A DNA stretch of 57,426 bases, from the NCBI GenBank assembly GCA_025058055.1, contig JANXEU010000026.1, positions 1-57,426 of the forward strand. Direction: 5' to 3'. The stretch comes from Candidatus Calditenuaceae archaeon. Its GTDB lineage: Archaea > Thermoproteota > Nitrososphaeria_A > Caldarchaeales > Calditenuaceae. Under the pieces are notes generated by a model. It did no database searches. It was not told the origin of the DNA and saw only the letters and a list, made by a program, of their open reading frames with translations. Shown here one piece after another: positions 40,228-48,554 of this stretch; within the stretch, counting starts at the first letter, position 1; the number at the start of each line of letters is the position of its first letter. Both the position numbers and the translations under genes were made by a program.

Positions 40228-41268
40228 GTGACGTTGAAGTCACATGACTCGATTTTGGACGCGATAGGCAATACGCCTTTAGTGAAGTTGCAGAGAATCC
40301 CTAGATCAGTGGGCTTAGAAGAGGACTTGGAGGTCTTGGTGAAGCTGGAAAACCTCAACCCCTCGGGCTCTCTAAAAGACAGGATTTACAGGGAGATGTT
40401 AACGAAGGCCATCGAGTCGGGCGACCTCAGGGAGGGGATGGAGATTTTGGAGGTCTCCACAGGTAACGCGGGGATCGCCTGCAGCTTCGTGGGAACGGTC
40501 TTGGGATTCAAGGTGAAGATCGTCATCCCGGAGGGGGTCAGCGTTGAGAGAAGACAGTTAATACGTGCTTACGGAGGAGAAGTGTTGCTCACTCCCGGTG
40601 GTGAGAGCGACGTCGATATCTCGATGGCTAAGGTCAGACAGATGTTGACATCTGAGCCCAACCGTTACTGGTTCCCCAACCAGTTCGACAACCCCAACAA
40701 CCCACGTGCTCACTACAAGACTACTGCTCCAGAGATATGGGAGCAGAGCGGCAAGAGGATCGACGCCTACGTGGTCTCCTATGGTACAGGAGGCCTCGTC
40801 TCCGGTGTTGGACGATACCTCCGAGAGAAGGACAATAGGGTGAGAGTTTACGCAGTAGAACCCTCAGAGTGTGCTGTCATCGCTGAAGGGAGATGGGGCC
40901 GTCATAAGATCGAGGGCGTTGGTGATGGGTTCGTCCCTAAGAACTTAGAACCAGACTTACTCTCGGGCATCGTTTTGGTGAGCTCCGAGGAGGCCATAGA
41001 GATGGCGGCCAGACTCGTCAGGGAAGAGGGGGTGTTCTGTGGGATATCCTCGGGTGCGAACGTCGCTGCGGCCCTTAAGCTCGCTAAGGCCAATCCCGAT
41101 TTGAGAAGAATCGTGACGGTGATCTGCGACTCCGGCGACAGATATCTCTCGACAGAAGTCTTTGGTCATCAGAGAGGGTTACCTGTGGTGGAGAGAACTG
41201 TCAGACTGGACGACTATAGCAGACAGGTCCATGAAAGGCTTCGCGACAGAATTGATGTAATTCGATGA
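40228..41268 (+). CDS. PLP-dependent cysteine synthase / cystathionine beta-synthase family
   Basis: 346 residues from GTG. PLP-binding Lys50 lies in NPSGSLKDR, and the phosphate/substrate loops STGNAGIA and SYGTGGLVSGVGR are intact; ICDSGDRYLS near the end binds the pyridine. These match O-acetylserine or O-phosphoserine sulfhydrylases and cystathionine beta-synthase. VEGVGDGFVPKNL corresponds to the GIGxGFxP segment. The C-terminal 30 residues go beyond the core and are charged, without a CBS domain. Cysteine synthesis is the most likely role. Confidence 0.88.
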   Translation: MTLKSHDSILDAIGNTPLVKLQRIPRSVGLEEDLEVLVKLENLNPSGSLKDRIYREMLTKAIESGDLREGMEILEVSTGNAGIACSFVGTVLGFKVKIVIPEGVSVERRQLIRAYGGEVLLTPGGESDVDISMAKVRQMLTSEPNRYWFPNQFDNPNNPRAHYKTTAPEIWEQSGKRIDAYVVSYGTGGLVSGVGRYLREKDNRVRVYAVEPSECAVIAEGRWGRHKIEGVGDGFVPKNLEPDLLSGIVLVSSEEAIEMAARLVREEGVFCGISSGANVAAALKLAKANPDLRRIVTVICDSGDRYLSTEVFGHQRGLPVVERTVRLDDYSRQVHERLRDRIDVIR

Positions 41269-41334
41269 ACTCATTTTGTGCGTCCTGTTGGTCGACCTGA
41301 GCTTAATTAAATCGCCCGAATCATATTTGGCGAA

Positions 41335-41889
41335 ATGCCCGACTCCGGTTCATCGCGTAGGAGGGCTCTCAAGGCTATGCTTACGGTCGCCGTGCTGGCA
41401 GTCATAGCACCCTTCACCAACTTGGTCAGGTTCTTCTATCGAGAGGATACCGGGTCGGCTCCTAGGCAGAGAATAGCTAACACCAGTGAGCTGAAGCCTG
41501 GGTCTTCGCTCTTCTTCTCTTATCCGAGGACAGGTGACCCCAAGATCGATGGCGACCCCTTCAGGCAGTGGATTCTGATAATGACGCGCGACGGAAAACT
41601 CAGGGCCTACAGCAGAGTCTGTGTTCACCTCTGGTGTCTTCCGATCTACGTGCCAGAAAGAGGCGAGCTGATTTGCCCCTGTCACGGAAGCATCTACAAA
41701 GAAGAGGACGGCGTTGCGATAGCTGGACCGGCGGCCTTTCAACCGTATCCGACCAACGCGTTGCCGATGATGTCGATAGAGGTCGATGAGAAGGGAGACA
41801 TTTACGCGACCGGCGTCGTGGACGGTAGGGTCGGCCTCGGACGAGAGTGGAAGCTGAGAAGCCCAGACACCAACCTCAAAAGGGTGTGA
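41335..41889 (+). CDS. Rieske iron-sulfur protein of a cytochrome bc-type complex
   Basis: 184 residues. An N-terminal RRR (8-10) and membrane helix (13-31) look like a Tat-dependent anchor. The [2Fe-2S] ligands are C96-x-H98 (CVHLWC) and C114-x2-H117 (CPCHGS), with C101 and C116 placed for the stabilising disulfide. Trp100 replaces the usual Gly of box 1. FQPYPTNALPMM is the Pro-loop side. A TATA-like box (GCTTAATTAA, 41301-41310) gives a leaderless start. It transfers electrons from quinol together with the cytochrome b encoded 3 bp downstream. Confidence 0.93.
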   Translation: MPDSGSSRRRALKAMLTVAVLAVIAPFTNLVRFFYREDTGSAPRQRIANTSELKPGSSLFFSYPRTGDPKIDGDPFRQWILIMTRDGKLRAYSRVCVHLWCLPIYVPERGELICPCHGSIYKEEDGVAIAGPAAFQPYPTNALPMMSIEVDEKGDIYATGVVDGRVGLGREWKLRSPDTNLKRV

Positions 41890-41892
41890 GAG

Positions 41893-43227
41893 TTGAGCGC
41901 ACCTCGTTACAAGACCTTCAGAGAAGCCGTTGACGCACTGATAAAGTGGACCGTCGAGAGGCTTGAGAGGACTCCCTTCGCCGCGTTCAAGTTCACATTC
42001 CCTAAGCAGTACATCAGCCCCTACGGCTATTTGGGCACCCTGACGACGATAGTGTTCCTCGTGCTCGGATTATCCGGAGCGATACTGATGTTCTACTATA
42101 CGCCATCGGTAGACTTGGCCTACGCGAGTGTGAAGGAGATCGAAGAGAGTGTTCCCTTCGGGTTCGTGATGAGGCAAGTTCACTATCACGCCTCTAACTT
42201 TATGGTACTGCTCGCGGTCTTCCACCTCTACTACCAGTACTTTTCTGGTAGGTACAAGATCAAGAACGAGGTGTTATGGGTTACGGGGATAATACTGGGC
42301 ATACTGACCGTCTTGGAGGCTTACACAGGATACAACCTAATCTTGAATCAGAGGGCCATGCTCGCAATAAACATCGGCATGGGGCTCACTTTCGCGGCTC
42401 CAGTTCTGGGGCCATCGGTAGCGCCTATCCTCATGGGAGGTGGATACTTCGACCTCATCGTGAGGTTCTACGCGCTACACGTCTTCATAATTCCGCTGCT
42501 GATGTTGCTGCTGCTGACGGTTCACATCCCAAGAGCGCTGATAATAGACTTGCCCATGATCGTCGGAGTGATCGGGGCCATTTTCGTGGTCGGTGGCATG
42601 TTCCCCGCGGAGATCGGCATTCGTTTTGATCCATCGAAGGGGTTAGTGGAGGTTCCCGAGTGGTACCTCACATCGATCTATGCCTTCCTGAGAACCGGAT
42701 CGGAGCGGTTTTGGGCAGGCGCCTTGTTGCCGTTGCTCTTTGCGATCTTCTTCCTCATCGTGCCCTTCGTCGACAAGTCCAAGAAGCTGTCTTGGCGTGA
42801 CAGGCCCTTCTTCACGGCGATGGGCATCGCAAGCATACTGATGATCGTAGTTACCACCGTCTGGGGCTTCTACGTCGATTTCTCTCAGAGAAACGTATTC
42901 GATCAGCTCTACATCGAGCCTATCATCTACTACTCGTCATTCGGGCTAATGACATGGGCTTGCTTCTTCGTGACCTACAGGTATTTGATAAAGCCAAGGG
43001 GGAAGCCCACACCCGCGAAACCGGTGGTCCTCTCTCCGGCCTCTGGAGCGGTAGCGGTAGCCGTGACATTGGCAATGGTTATCGCGTTTGGATATCTTGC
43101 CCTGATGACTTACGCTCAGGACTTGCCCAACGTATCGATGTTCAACATGGGTATGGCTCTGATACTCTTCGGGCTGATGCTGCATTTCTACAGACACACC
43201 AGTCTTACCGCTGCTAAGCCTCGCTGA
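41893..43227 (+). CDS. Cytochrome b (b/b6 domain)
   Basis: 444 residues from TTG, about 10-11 membrane helices. Heme ligands are H97 and H195 for one heme and H111 and H210 for the other (VHYHASNFMVLLAVFH and LHVFIIPLLMLLLLTVH). The second pair has the 15-residue step of b6-type proteins. EVPEWYLTS (PEWY at 254-257) is the quinol-oxidation-site motif. N- and C-terminal halves are fused as in mitochondrial cytochrome b. It forms a quinol-oxidising complex with the Rieske protein; a cytochrome c1 gene is absent, so a cupredoxin may be the acceptor. Confidence 0.94.
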   Translation: MSAPRYKTFREAVDALIKWTVERLERTPFAAFKFTFPKQYISPYGYLGTLTTIVFLVLGLSGAILMFYYTPSVDLAYASVKEIEESVPFGFVMRQVHYHASNFMVLLAVFHLYYQYFSGRYKIKNEVLWVTGIILGILTVLEAYTGYNLILNQRAMLAINIGMGLTFAAPVLGPSVAPILMGGGYFDLIVRFYALHVFIIPLLMLLLLTVHIPRALIIDLPMIVGVIGAIFVVGGMFPAEIGIRFDPSKGLVEVPEWYLTSIYAFLRTGSERFWAGALLPLLFAIFFLIVPFVDKSKKLSWRDRPFFTAMGIASILMIVVTTVWGFYVDFSQRNVFDQLYIEPIIYYSSFGLMTWACFFVTYRYLIKPRGKPTPAKPVVLSPASGAVAVAVTLAMVIAFGYLALMTYAQDLPNVSMFNMGMALILFGLMLHFYRHTSLTAAKPR

Positions 43228-43228
43228 G

Positions 43229-43885
43229 TTATTTCCCGTAGAGGGACGTAAGCTCGACCTTCACGTCTTTGTTTTCTAGCGTTATCAGGGCAATATAGCC
43301 AGATCTAGCAGGTCCTGCGTTGACCACGTATGACCTTCCGAGCTTCGAGACGCTTCTGCTCTCATGGATGTGTCCGCAGGCCACCAATATGGGGGAATTC
43401 TTCTCGCAATAGCTCCGAACTGCATGACTGCCCACGTGCACGCCCCCGACGACATCAGCATCCGTTCCGTAAGGAGGTGTGTGCGATACTAAGATGTCCA
43501 CCCTGCCCAGAGAGCTCACAGCTCTCTCAATCTCCTCCTCTGAGAGCTCGATCCAAGTAGTTCCGCTCGCGATCAATCCACCGCCAACACCACCGATATT
43601 GATGTCGTGTATTTTCGCAGTTCTCGCGTGAAGGTTGAAAACCCCTTCTACCCCTAGGTCTAACTCCAGTAGTTCGGGAGGGTCACAGTTGCCCGGGACA
43701 TATACGACCCTAGCCCCCGTGGAAGCGAAGTCCTCCACGAAACTCCTAGACTCGGATACAGATCCAAACGTCGTTATGTCACCAGCCAAGATTATCAGAT
43801 CGATTTCGAGGGAGTTGACCAGACCCTTAGCTGCCGAGACGGCCCTCCTGCTGCCGTGGAGGTCGCTCAGCTGCAGAACCTTCAT
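43229..43885 (-). CDS. Calcineurin-like metallophosphoesterase
   Basis: 218 residues from ATG 43883-43885 (MKVLQLSDLHGS); an upstream start at 43909 would add eight residues. Metal-binding motifs are SDLHGS, AGDITTFG, VPGNCDPPE, VSHTPPYG and GHIHES, all conserved for two-metal phosphoesterases. It resembles small archaeal phosphodiesterases of unknown substrate. It differs from the PPP-type protein at 27 kb, since it lacks the GDxVDRG and RGNHE motifs. Confidence 0.87.
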   Translation of the reverse strand: MKVLQLSDLHGSRRAVSAAKGLVNSLEIDLIILAGDITTFGSVSESRSFVEDFASTGARVVYVPGNCDPPELLELDLGVEGVFNLHARTAKIHDINIGGVGGGLIASGTTWIELSEEEIERAVSSLGRVDILVSHTPPYGTDADVVGGVHVGSHAVRSYCEKNSPILVACGHIHESRSVSKLGRSYVVNAGPARSGYIALITLENKDVKVELTSLYGK

Positions 43886-43924
43886 CCCGTGCTGTGGGTC
43901 CAAGTCCACATTTTAGCCTTCGCG

Positions 43925-45304
43925 TTAGGTCGGGAGTCCAAACGACTTCAGGATCGTCACGTGAAGGTCGGATTTCACCGGGTAGTAAACGAAGAACCAG
44001 AAGAGGGTAACGACAACGGTCGTCGCCAAGACAGACCTCTCGAACCTCCCGCGGGAGAGGAGGCTCACAAGGCCGATGCTCAACAACGGAACGACTTGAT
44101 AGAAGTAAAACGGATAGACCCATCTGTGCATTAAGTGTGCAACAGGTATGAAGACCAAGTAGTTGAAGGCGAGCCAGGCTATCAGCAGCACATATAGGTG
44201 GTCACCCGGGTACTCCATCCTCTCTCCACGTACTATAGCCCTCCAAGCGGCTCGAATGCCGAAGAGCGCCGAGAAGGCTAGCACGACCCATGTGGTCCAC
44301 CAGAGAGGTGAGGCCATGCCGTAGTAAGCGACCGGCTTATAGGTGTAGCCGTCGACGCTGACCGACACGACGTAGAACCCCATTGGAGCATATGTCACCG
44401 CAGGTAACGTCCAGCTCAAGGGCAAGTCCACCACAACAACGGATCCGTCGTCGTTGACATGAAAGCAGCTGAAGGGCGTACCACCGCCTTTGCAGTTGAA
44501 GGTCAATGACGAGTGGTATGAGAGTATGAAGTCGAGGTGTGCGAGAGGGTGAGGGAAAGCTCCGTAGTAATAGTCGTAAACCGCAAGACCCGCGACCATC
44601 ACCGCCGCAGACAACCCCAGCACCACGTATGTCGGTACGATCCCTTTGGCGACCCTATCGAGGGGAGTGCCGCGACCTGATGAGCTCCGAATCGCCCAGT
44701 AAACCAGTATCGCAAGGACGCCGAGCACCGAAGAGGCTTTTGTGAGGAGCCCCAGGCCGGCTGAGAGCCCCGTGAGCAGCCTTTTCCCCTTAACGCTGAA
44801 GTAGGCCGAGGTGAGGAGCAGTAGGGTCGCGGGAGGGTCGAGGACGCCGATTCCGCTCAGGTTGAACGAGGTGACGTCGAATGCGAATAGAACAGTCGCG
44901 GCTAGCCCCAGCCAAGGTGAACCTAGGAGTAGTGAGGCGAGCCTGAAGAGGACGTAGACGCTAGCCGTTCCGGTCAGGACTGACGCGATCCTCCATCCGA
45001 CGGGGTTGTCGCCGAACGCCCCCATTCCCAGCATCATCAGGAATTTGGACAGAGGAGGGTGCTCGTTGTTAGCGGCCTCACCGGCAAGCATCTTCCTCAC
45101 GGCCGGAACGTAATGGGCTTCATCGAAAACGAAGGCGCATTTTGTGGTGTCACTCCTGCAGGCCTCCGGGTCCTCGGGCGAGGGCGTCGTCATTACGGAG
45201 AGGTGCAAGACGAGTATGAACAGAGTCAGGGCTATCGCAGTGAGATGGGGGTCGATCCGCCGAAGTGCCTTGACTAGCCTCGATGCGAAACCCAACACCC
45301 TCAC
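43925..45304 (-). CDS. GT39-family membrane glycosyltransferase
   Basis: 459 residues with about 10 membrane helices. FVFDEAHYVPAVRKML and NNEHPPLSKFLMMLG in the first extracytoplasmic loop carry the Asp-Glu and His-Pro-Pro motifs of protein O-mannosyltransferases and related ArnT enzymes. A loop around 265-320 is hydrophilic. These enzymes use a lipid-linked sugar. In archaea they glycosylate surface proteins or lipids. The GT2 gene at the right edge could supply such a donor, but no link is shown. Confidence 0.85.
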   Translation of the reverse strand: MRVLGFASRLVKALRRIDPHLTAIALTLFILVLHLSVMTTPSPEDPEACRSDTTKCAFVFDEAHYVPAVRKMLAGEAANNEHPPLSKFLMMLGMGAFGDNPVGWRIASVLTGTASVYVLFRLASLLLGSPWLGLAATVLFAFDVTSFNLSGIGVLDPPATLLLLTSAYFSVKGKRLLTGLSAGLGLLTKASSVLGVLAILVYWAIRSSSGRGTPLDRVAKGIVPTYVVLGLSAAVMVAGLAVYDYYYGAFPHPLAHLDFILSYHSSLTFNCKGGGTPFSCFHVNDDGSVVVVDLPLSWTLPAVTYAPMGFYVVSVSVDGYTYKPVAYYGMASPLWWTTWVVLAFSALFGIRAAWRAIVRGERMEYPGDHLYVLLIAWLAFNYLVFIPVAHLMHRWVYPFYFYQVVPLLSIGLVSLLSRGRFERSVLATTVVVTLFWFFVYYPVKSDLHVTILKSFGLPT

Positions 45305-45353
45305 TCCCCCGGTCCGCGAGAGTTAGATATCAGCATGGACTTTCAACCTCTAA

Positions 45354-45770
45354 TTGGAATTGTCAGTATGTAAGCTCTACATCGACGGCTCGTCCCTCGG
45401 AAACCCAGGGCCCGCAGGATATGGCTTCGTGATCGAGGCGATGGGTACCGTCACGACCGGTAGCGGTCATATAGGGCGTGCCACCAACAACGTCGCCGAG
45501 TATGAGGCCCTTCTTCAAGGGTTGAGGAGGTGCCTAGAGCTACGTTGCAAGAGGGTCACGGTCTTCACGGACAGCGAACTTCTTGCCAAGCAGCTCAAGG
45601 GCGAATACAGGGTGAGAAGCCCCACCCTCCAGAGGCTCCACGGGGAGGTGAGGGCCCTAATCGAGAGGTTCGAGGCTTTCGAGGTCCGTCACGTCAGAAG
45701 GCACGAGAACGAATTGGCCAACAGACTCGCACAGGAAGCAGCCAAAGTAGGTAAGCAGGATACCGATTAG
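45354..45770 (+). CDS. rnhA: Ribonuclease HI
   Basis: 138 residues from TTG. YIDGSSLGNPGPAGYGF carries the first catalytic Asp, NNVAEYEALLQGL the Glu and VFTDSELLAKQLKG the second Asp; HENELANRLAQEA ends with the region of the last acidic residue, where N replaces the usual D. This is the short archaeal/bacterial type-1 form without a hybrid-binding domain. It cuts RNA in RNA-DNA hybrids. Its stop overlaps that of the PLD-like gene by 4 bp. Confidence 0.88.
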   Translation: MELSVCKLYIDGSSLGNPGPAGYGFVIEAMGTVTTGSGHIGRATNNVAEYEALLQGLRRCLELRCKRVTVFTDSELLAKQLKGEYRVRSPTLQRLHGEVRALIERFEAFEVRHVRRHENELANRLAQEAAKVGKQDTD

Positions 45771-46399
45771 GAAGTCGCGGCGCGCCAGATCCGCTCGAAC
45801 TCCGACGTATACTGTGATGCCACTCTCGCGCTCACTATGACTATGAGGTTCTCGTCGTTCCTGTCCTCAGCGGCACCGGAGAAGTTGTAGCTTCCGGTTA
45901 TCACGATTTGTCCATCGATTACAATGAACTTGTGGTGCATGAGGTCCGGGTTCCCGTCGAGCCTCACGTTGACTCCGTTGTTTTTCAACCTCAGGTACTC
46001 AGAACCCGATTCGTTGATGCGAGTCCTCTCGATGATGACTCGGACGTCAATGCCTCTGTTGTGGGCACGAACGAGCGCATTCGCTATGTCGTCGCGCGTG
46101 AATGAGAAAATGGCAACGAGGACGCTGCTGTTAGCCCTGTCAATTGAGTCGACTATAATTGATGCGCAGTTCATGGTCTTTGAGAAGCAGATCGTTCGGA
46201 CAGAGACCTCGGGTTCTGCCAATACATCAATAGTGACCGTAGTCAACCTCACGACGTGTGTAGTGGTGGTTGCGGTCGTCGGGCTGATCCGCGTCTCGGT
46301 GATCGTCATCGTTTGACGTCCTGCTCCACTAATCGCCACACCTATGATGACCCCTAAGAAGACTAACGAGACCGCTAGGACCGCAAAGATCCTAGGCAT
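45767..46399 (-). CDS. PLD-family endonuclease/phospholipase-like protein
   Basis: 210 residues. A hydrophobic anchor (4-24) and a Thr-rich linker (30-55) precede one PLD domain with the HKD motif MHHKFIVIDGQIVITGSYNF (about 152-171). A single HKD suggests a homodimer like the Nuc nuclease. The anchor puts it outside or at the membrane, so it may cut external DNA or phospholipids. It is convergent with rnhA. Confidence 0.85.
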   Translation of the reverse strand: MPRIFAVLAVSLVFLGVIIGVAISGAGRQTMTITETRISPTTATTTTHVVRLTTVTIDVLAEPEVSVRTICFSKTMNCASIIVDSIDRANSSVLVAIFSFTRDDIANALVRAHNRGIDVRVIIERTRINESGSEYLRLKNNGVNVRLDGNPDLMHHKFIVIDGQIVITGSYNFSGAAEDRNDENLIVIVSARVASQYTSEFERIWRAATS

Positions 46400-46456
46400 G
46401 TCTACACGTCACTTCTTCAATTAAAAAACGGTGAACTTGAGTTTACTTGAACGTCT

Positions 46457-47086
46457 CTACCCTTGAACCACGTAGAGCACCGACTCCGCTATGGCAGTAG
46501 CGTGGTCTCCGATCCGCTCGAGGTATCGCAAAATCAGGAGCCTAGCTATGTCGCACCTTCTGTCCCCTTCGGAGTAGATTATCTGCCTTAGGTAGGACCT
46601 GTACAGCTCATCGACTTCGTCGTCCATCTCGATCACCTTCTTCGCTAGTTCTATGTCTCGTTTCTCGAAGGCCTCCATGCCCAACGACATCATCTCCCTT
46701 ACCTTGTTGCCTGCTTTGTCTATAAGGCCCCAGTCGCAGCCCGGCACGCTCCCGAAGACTCCGATGACTGCGGTTATGTCGAACGCGTATCTGCCGTACC
46801 TGTAGAACCCATATGAGACCTCCCCGCACGCCCTGATGTACCTGAGGTCCGAGGCAACGGGTTGGAAACGAGCAATTATCTCCGTCATCAGAGAGGAGAC
46901 ATCAAGATGGTGGAGCTTGAGCAGCTCTGCGAGCCTGTAGACCTCCGAAGTCATGTCCCTCTGTGTCCTGAAGGCCTCGATCGCGAGCGTGTAGGCCTTC
47001 TCGCTGAGCGGATACATCTCCTTCAGCTTCCCAGTTAAGGACTGAATGGCCACATCGATGAGCCTCATCAGCCTTACCGGTCGCAA
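46457..47086 (-). CDS. PhoU-domain protein
   Basis: 209 residues. Two PhoU-like three-helix repeats are seen; the second contains IELAKKVIEMDDEVDELYRSYLRQII and ends YLERIGDHATAIAESVLYVV, the classic PhoU end motif, all as landmarks. PhoU proteins down-regulate phosphate uptake through PstB or the PhoR kinase. No phosphate transporter is nearby. CACGTAGAG codons near its end are ordinary. It is upstream of the tRNA on the same strand but in a different transcript. Confidence 0.85.
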   Translation of the reverse strand: MRPVRLMRLIDVAIQSLTGKLKEMYPLSEKAYTLAIEAFRTQRDMTSEVYRLAELLKLHHLDVSSLMTEIIARFQPVASDLRYIRACGEVSYGFYRYGRYAFDITAVIGVFGSVPGCDWGLIDKAGNKVREMMSLGMEAFEKRDIELAKKVIEMDDEVDELYRSYLRQIIYSEGDRRCDIARLLILRYLERIGDHATAIAESVLYVVQG

Positions 47087-47131
47087 CGACGATTTAGCCT
47101 AGATCCTACCCGCATGAGATTAGAACCGGCA

Positions 47132-47205
47132 TGGGCCCGGTGGGATTCGAACCCACGACCTACCGGTTATGAGCCGGCCGCTCCGCCAGGCTGAGCTACG
47201 GGCCC
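47132..47205 (-). tRNA. tRNA with CAU anticodon (elongator Met, or Ile2)
   Basis: 74 nt. Acceptor arms GGGCCCG and CGGGCCC, D-arm GCTC...GAGC, anticodon stem GCCGG/CCGGT with loop CTCATAA (anticodon CAT) and T-arm GTGGG-TTCGAAT-CCCAC fold without mismatch except one G-T pair. The discriminator is A; CCA is not encoded; no intron. The anticodon stem lacks the three G-C pairs of initiator tRNA, so it is an elongator Met or an Ile2 tRNA. Confidence 0.95.
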
Positions 47206-47227
47206 TAAGTCTTCACCAGCCAGCTCT

Positions 47228-47235
47228 CTATTTAG
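47228..47235 (-). promoter_or_regulatory. TATA-like box (CTAAATAG) of the tRNA gene
   Basis: On the minus strand CTAAATAG is centred 26 nt before the mature tRNA 5' end, so transcription may begin at or next to it with little or no leader. Confidence 0.55.
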
Positions 47236-47468
47236 TGTCTTTTCGGAACTAACGTTAACCGATGTCACGCGTCTCCGGACCTTATCTAATCGCAGGAGAG
47301 GCCCCAGCCCTTAATGTTCCTCAGGATCCTCCACATGACCCCCGCGAGTTCGGAGGTGAGACGTGGGCCGGATGGACTGCGCGTCCGTGAGGACAGAGTA
47401 GATGACGTGAAACCCCAGACCGAATCGAGTGATAGGGTTTTGTAGGGATTGGGGTAGGAGTTGTTGAG

Positions 47469-47879
47469 TTGGTCGGAGTGCTTAGGGCCGTAGCACCGGT
47501 CGTTTCGGTGATCGCGATGAACAGCATAGGAAGCTACGTCTCAGCGAGGGGGGCGGGGCTCGCGTGCCCCGACTGGCCGCTCTGCCCACTCGTAATGGAC
47601 GAGCTGGTCCTCCTAGAGTTCGCTCACAGGGCCTTCGCCTTGGTCGTGTTGGTGGCGGTGGTCGCCGTGCTAATACCCTCGATGCGGATCGGCGGAACTG
47701 CGAGGAAGCTAGCGGTGACTGGGGTGATCCTATTGGTCGTTCAGATCGCGATCGGTGGCGCGATGGTTCTCTCCGCGCTCAGGCCGGAGCTAGTAGCTCT
47801 CCACATGGCATCCGCCAGTTCGGTGCTCGCGGTCTTCGCGATGCTCGCAGCGCATCTGATCTTCGGTGGAAGAGGGTGA
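47469..47879 (+). CDS. Half-size heme A synthase (CtaA/Cox15-like)
   Basis: 136 residues from TTG with four membrane helices, half the length of bacterial CtaA. GSYVSARGAGLACPDWPLCP is the family motif with a Cys pair; EFAHRAFAL and LHMASASSV supply one His ligand each. Archaeal half-size forms are thought to dimerise into a full eight-helix unit. Heme A synthesis implies an aa3-type oxidase elsewhere in the genome. The last bases overlap the GTG start of the F420 reductase-like gene. Confidence 0.88.
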   Translation: MVGVLRAVAPVVSVIAMNSIGSYVSARGAGLACPDWPLCPLVMDELVLLEFAHRAFALVVLVAVVAVLIPSMRIGGTARKLAVTGVILLVVQIAIGGAMVLSALRPELVALHMASASSVLAVFAMLAAHLIFGGRG

Positions 47880-48523
47880 AGGTCGCTGTTCTCGGTGGAA
47901 CGGCGGGATTGGGTAAGAGCCTAGCCCTACGGTTCTGTGCATCGGGCTTCGAGGTCGTAATCGGGTCAAGGGTGAAAGAGAGGGCCGAGGCCGTCGCGGA
48001 GGAGCTCAGCTCCTCTGTGGCGAGTTCGAGGGTTTCGGGAGCATTGAACTCAGTCGCAGTCGTTCAAGCGAAGTTCGTCTTCTTCGCGGTGCCTTACAGT
48101 GGTCTCTATGAGGTAGCCAGATCGGTGCGCAACAACTTAGCTGAAGAGTCGATCGCGGTCTCGACGGTGGTTCCTCTCGAGTCGGACATCGGCGGTTCGC
48201 CGCGATATTTGGAGCCGTCCGCAGGTTCGGCAGCAGAGGCATTGCAGCAGCTCCTCAAGAGTGTCCCCGTGGTCTCTGCGTTCAACTGCGTTCCGGCGGA
48301 CGCATTGGCTGACCTCAACCGAGAGCTGGACGTGATCGTCTGCGGGGAGCGGCAGCCGTCCGACGAGCTGATCGGTATGCTGAGAAGAGTGAGGGGAACT
48401 AGGCCCATCTACGGAGGGCCGCTGCTCAACTCAAGGGTAACGGAGAGGTTGACGCAACTCCTGATCGAGATCAACAGAGCCTACGGCGTCAAGGACGCCT
48501 CGGTTCGTATTGAGGGAGTTTAG
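47876..48523 (+). CDS. NADPH:F420 reductase-like protein (Npd/Fno family)
   Basis: 215 residues from GTG overlapping the heme A synthase stop (GTGA). VKVAVLGGTAGLGKSLALRF is the Rossmann loop, followed by IGSRVKERA, which fits NADPH 2'-phosphate binding, and FFAVPYSG. STVVPLES and SAFNCVPADAL match the F420-binding region of Fno. It likely moves hydride between NADP and F420, in line with the LLM oxidoreductase. Other members of the fold are possible. Confidence 0.78.
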   Translation: MKVAVLGGTAGLGKSLALRFCASGFEVVIGSRVKERAEAVAEELSSSVASSRVSGALNSVAVVQAKFVFFAVPYSGLYEVARSVRNNLAEESIAVSTVVPLESDIGGSPRYLEPSAGSAAEALQQLLKSVPVVSAFNCVPADALADLNRELDVIVCGERQPSDELIGMLRRVRGTRPIYGGPLLNSRVTERLTQLLIEINRAYGVKDASVRIEGV

Positions 48524-48554
48524 CCATTATATTCAGGTTTCAGAAGGGAGCTCC

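Noticed and set aside
40029-40247. 72-codon hydrophobic frame in the AT-rich spacer
   Set aside because: Hydrophobic frames arise readily in AT-rich DNA; it overlaps the start of the cysteine synthase gene and covers its promoter.
47271-47460. C/D-box guide RNA in the spacer after the tRNA
   Set aside because: A weak RTGATGA-like GTAGATGAC is present, but no matching D box at proper spacing was found.
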